In this document: positions 5,642 through 8,747 of the stretch, piece by piece
Layout: every line of letters starts with the position of its first letter
How positions within the stretch are numbered: position 1 is the first letter of the stretch
Assembly: GCA_003660485.1 (NCBI GenBank)
Contig: QMUI01000025.1
Location: forward strand, 1 to 8,747
Direction of reading: 5' to 3'
Source of the DNA: Thermococci archaeon
Lineage (GTDB): Archaea; Methanobacteriota_B; Thermococci; Thermococcales; Thermococcaceae
DNA: 8,747 nt
Notes under the pieces: generated by a model
Told to the model about the DNA's origin: nothing
The model's input: the letters and a program-made list of their open reading frames with translations, nothing else
Databases searched by the model: none
Translations under genes and position numbers: made by a program

Positions 5642-6352
5642 ATGCCGATTAGTGTTGATAAGGCTGTGATTGCCAGGTTGAAAGTTCACGGCGAGACTTT
5701 TGAAATCCTGGTCGATCCTTATCTGGCTAGAGACTTCAAAGAGGGCAAGGATGTTCCAATTGAGGAAATCCTTGCAACACCCTATGTTTTTAAGGATGCT
5801 CACAAGGGAGATAAGGCAAGCGAGCATGAGATGGAGAAGATCTTTGGCACAAGTGATCCGTATGAAGTTGCGAAGATCATCTTGAGAAAGGGCGAAGTTC
5901 AGCTAACCGCCCAGCAGAGGAGACAGATGTTAGAGGAGAAGAAGAAGCAGATAGCAACGATAATCCATAGACATGCTGTAGACCCAAGGACCGGCTATCC
6001 TCACCCAGTTGATAGGATATTGAAAGCCATGGAGGATGTTGGCGTCAGGGTTGATATCTTCAAGGATGCTGAGGCCCAAGTTCAGGACGTCATAAAAGCG
6101 TTGAGAAGGGTTCTTCCACTGAAGATTGAAGTTAAGATAATAGCCGTAAAAATCCCAGGGGAGTACGCAGGAAGGGCCTATGGTGAGGTAAGGAAGTTTG
6201 GAAAGATAAAGAGAGAAGAATGGGGAAGTGATGGCTCTTGGATGTTCCTAATTGAGATCCCTGGTGGGGTTGAGGAGGAGTTTTATGAAAAGCTGAACGC
6301 CCTCACAAAGGGTAACGTCCAAACTAAACTTATAGAGAGGAAGGGCTTATGA
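5642..6352 (+). CDS. Ribosome maturation protein SBDS (Sdo1 homolog)
   Basis: The product is 236 aa, matching archaeal SBDS. Domain I (FYSH, about 1-88) contains the [13 protein letters not shown] stretch. Domain II (about 89-165) begins at [13 protein letters not shown] and includes [14 protein letters not shown] (109-122), both hallmarks of the family. Domain III (about 166-236) is ferredoxin-like. In eukaryotes SBDS works with the EFL1 GTPase to release eIF6 from the 60S subunit; archaea have eIF6 and an EF-2 that could fill the GTPase role (inference). ATG 5642 is preceded by GGGGTGGTG; the in-frame GTGs at 5633 and 5636 fall inside that ribosome site and are rejected. The stop overlaps the rrp4 start by ATGA, implying coupled translation. 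Its place in the exosome operon is the conserved archaeal arrangement. Confidence 0.96.
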   Translation: MPISVDKAVIARLKVHGETFEILVDPYLARDFKEGKDVPIEEILATPYVFKDAHKGDKASEHEMEKIFGTSDPYEVAKIILRKGEVQLTAQQRRQMLEEKKKQIATIIHRHAVDPRTGYPHPVDRILKAMEDVGVRVDIFKDAEAQVQDVIKALRRVLPLKIEVKIIAVKIPGEYAGRAYGEVRKFGKIKREEWGSDGSWMFLIEIPGGVEEEFYEKLNALTKGNVQTKLIERKGL

Positions 6353-7131
6353 AGAGGATATTCGTTCAAAATAGGGAATTAGTTGTTCCAGGAACCTTAT
6401 TAGCTCAGGGTCCGTATAAGAATGGAAGGGGAACATTTAGGGAAGGTTCGCGGATTTACTCCACTGTTATAGGCCTTGTTGACATCAAGGGAAATACCAT
6501 TAGGGTTATCCCACTTGAAGGCCCATATATTCCTGAAGTTGGAGACAACGTTATCGGAAAGATAGTTGACGTCAAGTTTTCAAGCTGGGTTGTTGATATA
6601 GGAGCCCCTTACCCTGCAACGCTTAAGATACAGGACTATACCGATGAGAAGATTGACCTCATAAGGACGGATCTAAGGAAATTCTTCGACATTGGCGATA
6701 TAATTTATGCAAAGGTCAAGGCGATAAATGAGGTCAATAACATTGACCTGAGTACAAAGGGAATGCCGTTTAATGGTGGACCCCTTAGAGGTGGTCAAAT
6801 AGTAAAAGTAACCCCTTCAAAAGTTCCTAGGGTCATAGGAAAGGGTGGCTCGATGATAAACATGATAAAGAAGCTCACCATGAGCAGAATAATAGTAGGA
6901 CAGAACGGTTGGATATGGGTTAACAGTAAGAATGATGCCCTTGAAAAGCTTGCTATCGAAGCGATACTGAAAATAGATAGGGAGAGCCACACGAGGGGGC
7001 TGACTGACAGAATAAAGACCCTTCTTCTGTCAAGACTAAAGGAGCTTAAGGAGCAGGGGATTATTGAGGAGATTCCTAAGCTTGAAGAACAGGAAGGGGA
7101 GAAGGTGGGGGAAGATGATGGAGAAACCTGA
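6349..7131 (+). CDS. rrp4: Exosome RNA-binding cap subunit Rrp4
   Basis: The product is 260 aa. An N-terminal barrel (about 1-57, with the [19 protein letters not shown] stretch) is followed by an S1 RNA-binding domain (about 62-137: [11 protein letters not shown]...[11 protein letters not shown]...NNIDLSTKG) and a KH domain (about 145-210) with the GKGG loop at 164-167. The C-terminal tail is Glu/Lys-rich. Rrp4 forms a trimeric cap on the Rrp41/Rrp42 ring and threads RNA into the channel; it prefers poly(A)-rich substrates (family knowledge). The start overlaps the SBDS stop by 4 bp and its 3' end overlaps the rrp41 start by 17 bp. The alternative cap protein Csl4 and DnaG are not encoded in the window. 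Confidence 0.96.
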   Translation: MKRIFVQNRELVVPGTLLAQGPYKNGRGTFREGSRIYSTVIGLVDIKGNTIRVIPLEGPYIPEVGDNVIGKIVDVKFSSWVVDIGAPYPATLKIQDYTDEKIDLIRTDLRKFFDIGDIIYAKVKAINEVNNIDLSTKGMPFNGGPLRGGQIVKVTPSKVPRVIGKGGSMINMIKKLTMSRIIVGQNGWIWVNSKNDALEKLAIEAILKIDRESHTRGLTDRIKTLLLSRLKELKEQGIIEEIPKLEEQEGEKVGEDDGET

Positions 7132-7864
7132 GGGTATCAAGCTTATTGATGAAAACGGTAGAAGAATTGACGGGAGGAAGAAGTACGAGCTAAGGCCGAT
7201 AAAGATTAAGGTTGGTGTTCTGAAGAATGCTAATGGCTCCGCGTATATTGAGTGGGGTAAAAACAAGATAATAGCTGCCGTCTATGGGCCCAGAGAAATA
7301 CACCCAAAGCACCTCCAGAGACCCGATAGAGCCATTCTGAGGGTTCGTTACAACATGGCTCCTTTCAGCGTTGAAGAGAGAAAGAAGCCCGGACCGGACA
7401 GGAGGAGTATAGAGATAAGCAAAGTAATAAAGGGTGCACTTGAGCCTGCTTTGATTCTAGAGATGTTCCCCAGGACTGCAATAGATGTCTTCATAGAGGT
7501 TCTTCAAGCGGATGCTGGAACTAGAGTTGCTGGAATTACCGCGGCATCTCTAGCGTTGGCTGATGCGGGGATTCCAATGAGGGACTTAGTTGCGGCATGT
7601 GCCGCTGGAAAAATTGAGGGTCAAATAGTCCTCGATCTGAATAAGGAAGAGGATAACTATGGAGAGGCAGACGTTCCCGTTGCAATAATGCCGCTCAAGA
7701 ACGACATAACTCTCCTTCAAATGGACGGTTATTTAACTAAGGACGAGTTTATTGAGGCGGTTAAACTTGCTATAAAGGGAGCAAAGGCTGTTTACCAGAA
7801 GCAGAGAGAGGCTCTGAAAGAAAAATATGTTAAAATAGCTCAGGAGGTTGAAGGAAGTGAGTGA
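7115..7864 (+). CDS. rrp41: Exosome catalytic RNase PH subunit Rrp41
   Basis: The product is 249 aa, a single RNase PH fold. Recognisable parts are [13 protein letters not shown] near the N-terminus, [17 protein letters not shown] (69-85), the phosphate-binding GTR at 135-137 in [14 protein letters not shown], and the active-site acid in [14 protein letters not shown] (Asp186, with Asp180 nearby). Rrp41 is the catalytic partner of the archaeal hexameric ring: it degrades RNA 3' to 5' using phosphate, and can add tails in reverse. The frame is open upstream to 7064, but ATG 7115 follows GGTGGGGGA at the right spacing and gives the usual N-terminus; ATG 7118 is the adjacent alternative. It overlaps rrp4 upstream and rrp42 downstream, supporting equimolar production of the two ring subunits. 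Confidence 0.97.
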   Translation: MMEKPEGIKLIDENGRRIDGRKKYELRPIKIKVGVLKNANGSAYIEWGKNKIIAAVYGPREIHPKHLQRPDRAILRVRYNMAPFSVEERKKPGPDRRSIEISKVIKGALEPALILEMFPRTAIDVFIEVLQADAGTRVAGITAASLALADAGIPMRDLVAACAAGKIEGQIVLDLNKEEDNYGEADVPVAIMPLKNDITLLQMDGYLTKDEFIEAVKLAIKGAKAVYQKQREALKEKYVKIAQEVEGSE

Positions 7865-8687
7865 TAACGAGATCATAGCTGGTATAATGAGAGACCACAT
7901 CATTAACTTGCTCAAGGAAGGAAAAAGAATTGATGATAGGGGGTTCGAAGACTACAGGCCAATTGAAATTGAAGTAGGCTTGATTGAAAAGGCTGAGGGA
8001 TCCGCCTTAGTCAAGCTGGGGAGCACCCAGGTTTTAGTAGGAATAAAGACGAGCCTTGGTGAGCCCTTCCCCGACACTCCCAATATGGGTGTAATGACTA
8101 CTAACGTTGAGCTTGTTCCATTAGCCTCACCAACGTTTGAGCCTGGTCCCCCCGATGAGAGGGCTATAGAGCTAGCTAGAGTTGTTGATAGGGGCATTAG
8201 GGAGAGCAAGGCACTTAATCTGGAGAAAATGGTTATAATACCTGGCAAGACAGTTAGGGTTGTTTTTATAGATGTCCACGTCCTTGACCATGACGGGAAT
8301 CTAATGGATGCAATAGGCATTGCCGCAATAGCTGCTTTAATGAATGCCAAGGTCCCAAAAGTTATATATAATGAAGAAACTGGGGAGGTAGAGATTCTTG
8401 AAGACAAGGAACCTTTGCCCGTAGAGAAAATACCTATTCCAGTAACTTTTGCAAAAATAGGGGGTGTTCTTGTAGTTGACCCAAATTTAGAAGAGGAACA
8501 GGTCATGGATGGCAAGTTGACAATAACCACTGATGAAACCGGCCACATATCTGCAGTTCAAAAAAGTGAGGGTGGGGCTTTTAAGTTAGAGGAAGTTATG
8601 TACGCTGTTGAAACAGCCTTTAAAAAGGCTGAATATATAAGAAAACTTGTCATTGAGGCCGTGGAGAAAGGACATGCAAAAGGGTAA
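7857..8687 (+). CDS. rrp42: Exosome non-catalytic RNase PH subunit Rrp42
   Basis: The product is 276 aa, an RNase PH fold longer than Rrp41, as usual for Rrp42. The [20 protein letters not shown] stretch (22-41) and FPDTPNMGV (71-79) are typical. At the position where Rrp41 has its catalytic acid, Rrp42 has a different context ([15 protein letters not shown], 196-210), consistent with an inactive partner that completes the active site and binds RNA. Three Rrp41/Rrp42 dimers form the ring. The start is judged to be GTG 7857: the GGAGG at 7843-7847 lies 9 nt upstream. The longer TTG 7848 frame would begin directly against the ribosome site, which is unlikely. GTG 7857 overlaps the rrp41 stop by 8 bp. 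This is the last gene of the superoperon; the stop is followed at once by a TATA box. Confidence 0.96.
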   Translation: MSDNEIIAGIMRDHIINLLKEGKRIDDRGFEDYRPIEIEVGLIEKAEGSALVKLGSTQVLVGIKTSLGEPFPDTPNMGVMTTNVELVPLASPTFEPGPPDERAIELARVVDRGIRESKALNLEKMVIIPGKTVRVVFIDVHVLDHDGNLMDAIGIAAIAALMNAKVPKVIYNEETGEVEILEDKEPLPVEKIPIPVTFAKIGGVLVVDPNLEEEQVMDGKLTITTDETGHISAVQKSEGGAFKLEEVMYAVETAFKKAEYIRKLVIEAVEKGHAKG

Positions 8688-8727
8688 ATTTTATAAACTA
8701 ATCTTCTTCCCTTTATTTCGGCCTCAA
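8688..8727 (+). promoter_or_regulatory. TATA promoter for the downstream tRNA and T-rich end of the exosome operon
   Basis: TTTTATAAA (8689-8697) begins 2 bases after the rrp42 stop. A start about 26 bp downstream falls near 8720, about 8 bases before the tRNA 5' end, leaving a short leader for RNase P to remove. The pyrimidine-rich ATCTTCTTCCCTTTATTT (8701-8718) could also help end the exosome transcript; that second role is weakly supported. Confidence 0.5.
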
Positions 8728-8747
8728 GCCCCGGTAGCCTAGCCTGG
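8728..8747 (+). tRNA. 5' end of a tRNA gene, cut by the window edge (isotype not determinable)
   Basis: GCCCCGG (acceptor 1-7) is followed by T8, A9, a D-stem GCCT (10-13), then A14, G15, CCT and the invariant G18G19 as the last two bases. All checkable conserved positions fit a canonical tRNA. The anticodon lies outside the window, so identity is unknown. A TATA box lies about 31 bp upstream, as expected for an independently transcribed archaeal tRNA. Confidence 0.7.

Noticed and set aside
7952..8548. Long open frame on the minus strand opposite rrp42 (198 aa)
   Set aside because: It is a Ser/Thr/Ile-rich shadow of a clearly conserved gene, with no ribosome site or promoter.
1..8747. CRISPR array, insertion sequence, integrase or attachment site
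   Set aside because: No regularly spaced repeats, transposase or recombinase motifs, or flanking direct repeats were seen. The tRNA at the right edge could serve as an attachment site, but nothing in the window supports that.

Overview
The window looks like a chromosomal segment of a hyperthermophilic euryarchaeon of the order Thermococcales, most likely Pyrococcus. The evidence is an archaeal 20S proteasome alpha subunit, archaeal SBDS and the archaeal exosome genes rrp4-rrp41-rrp42 in tight order. The predicted proteins are Lys/Glu/Ile-rich, promoters are BRE/TATA boxes about 35-50 bp upstream of starts, and GGTGAT/GGAGG ribosome sites precede the starts. Species cannot be fixed from the sequence alone.

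Region 1 (1-2394, minus strand) is a TldD/TldE protease pair. tldD is complete, with an HExxxH zinc motif and a late cysteine in GFCGKGQ. It is followed with essentially no gap by tldE (PmbA-like), which runs off the left edge without its C-terminus. One promoter upstream of tldD probably serves both genes.

Region 2 (2395-4141, plus strand) is the accessory part. An AT-rich divergent intergenic region leads into three small genes in a row. The first is a secreted protein of 230 aa with 16 cysteines packed into its last 77 residues. The next two are hydrophobic four-helix membrane proteins (111 and 121 aa). After them lies a decayed remnant of a third membrane gene whose 3' end matches the first one at 37 of 46 bases. 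The layout (secreted Cys-rich precursor, small membrane proteins, decaying duplicate) fits a bacteriocin/immunity type locus, but no function is demonstrated. This is the best candidate for an undescribed system here.

Region 3 (4168-4829) holds a minus-strand HTH + ACT domain protein, probably an amino-acid-responsive regulator, and a 161-bp divergent promoter region shared with the proteasome gene.

Region 4 (4830-8687, plus strand) is the conserved archaeal proteasome-exosome superoperon: psmA, SBDS, rrp4, rrp41 and rrp42. The last four overlap or nearly overlap. It joins protein degradation (20S alpha ring), ribosome maturation (SBDS) and 3'-5' RNA decay (Rrp4 cap, Rrp41/Rrp42 hexameric ring). 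A TATA box starts just after the rrp42 stop, and the last 20 bases are the 5' end of a tRNA gene cut by the window edge.
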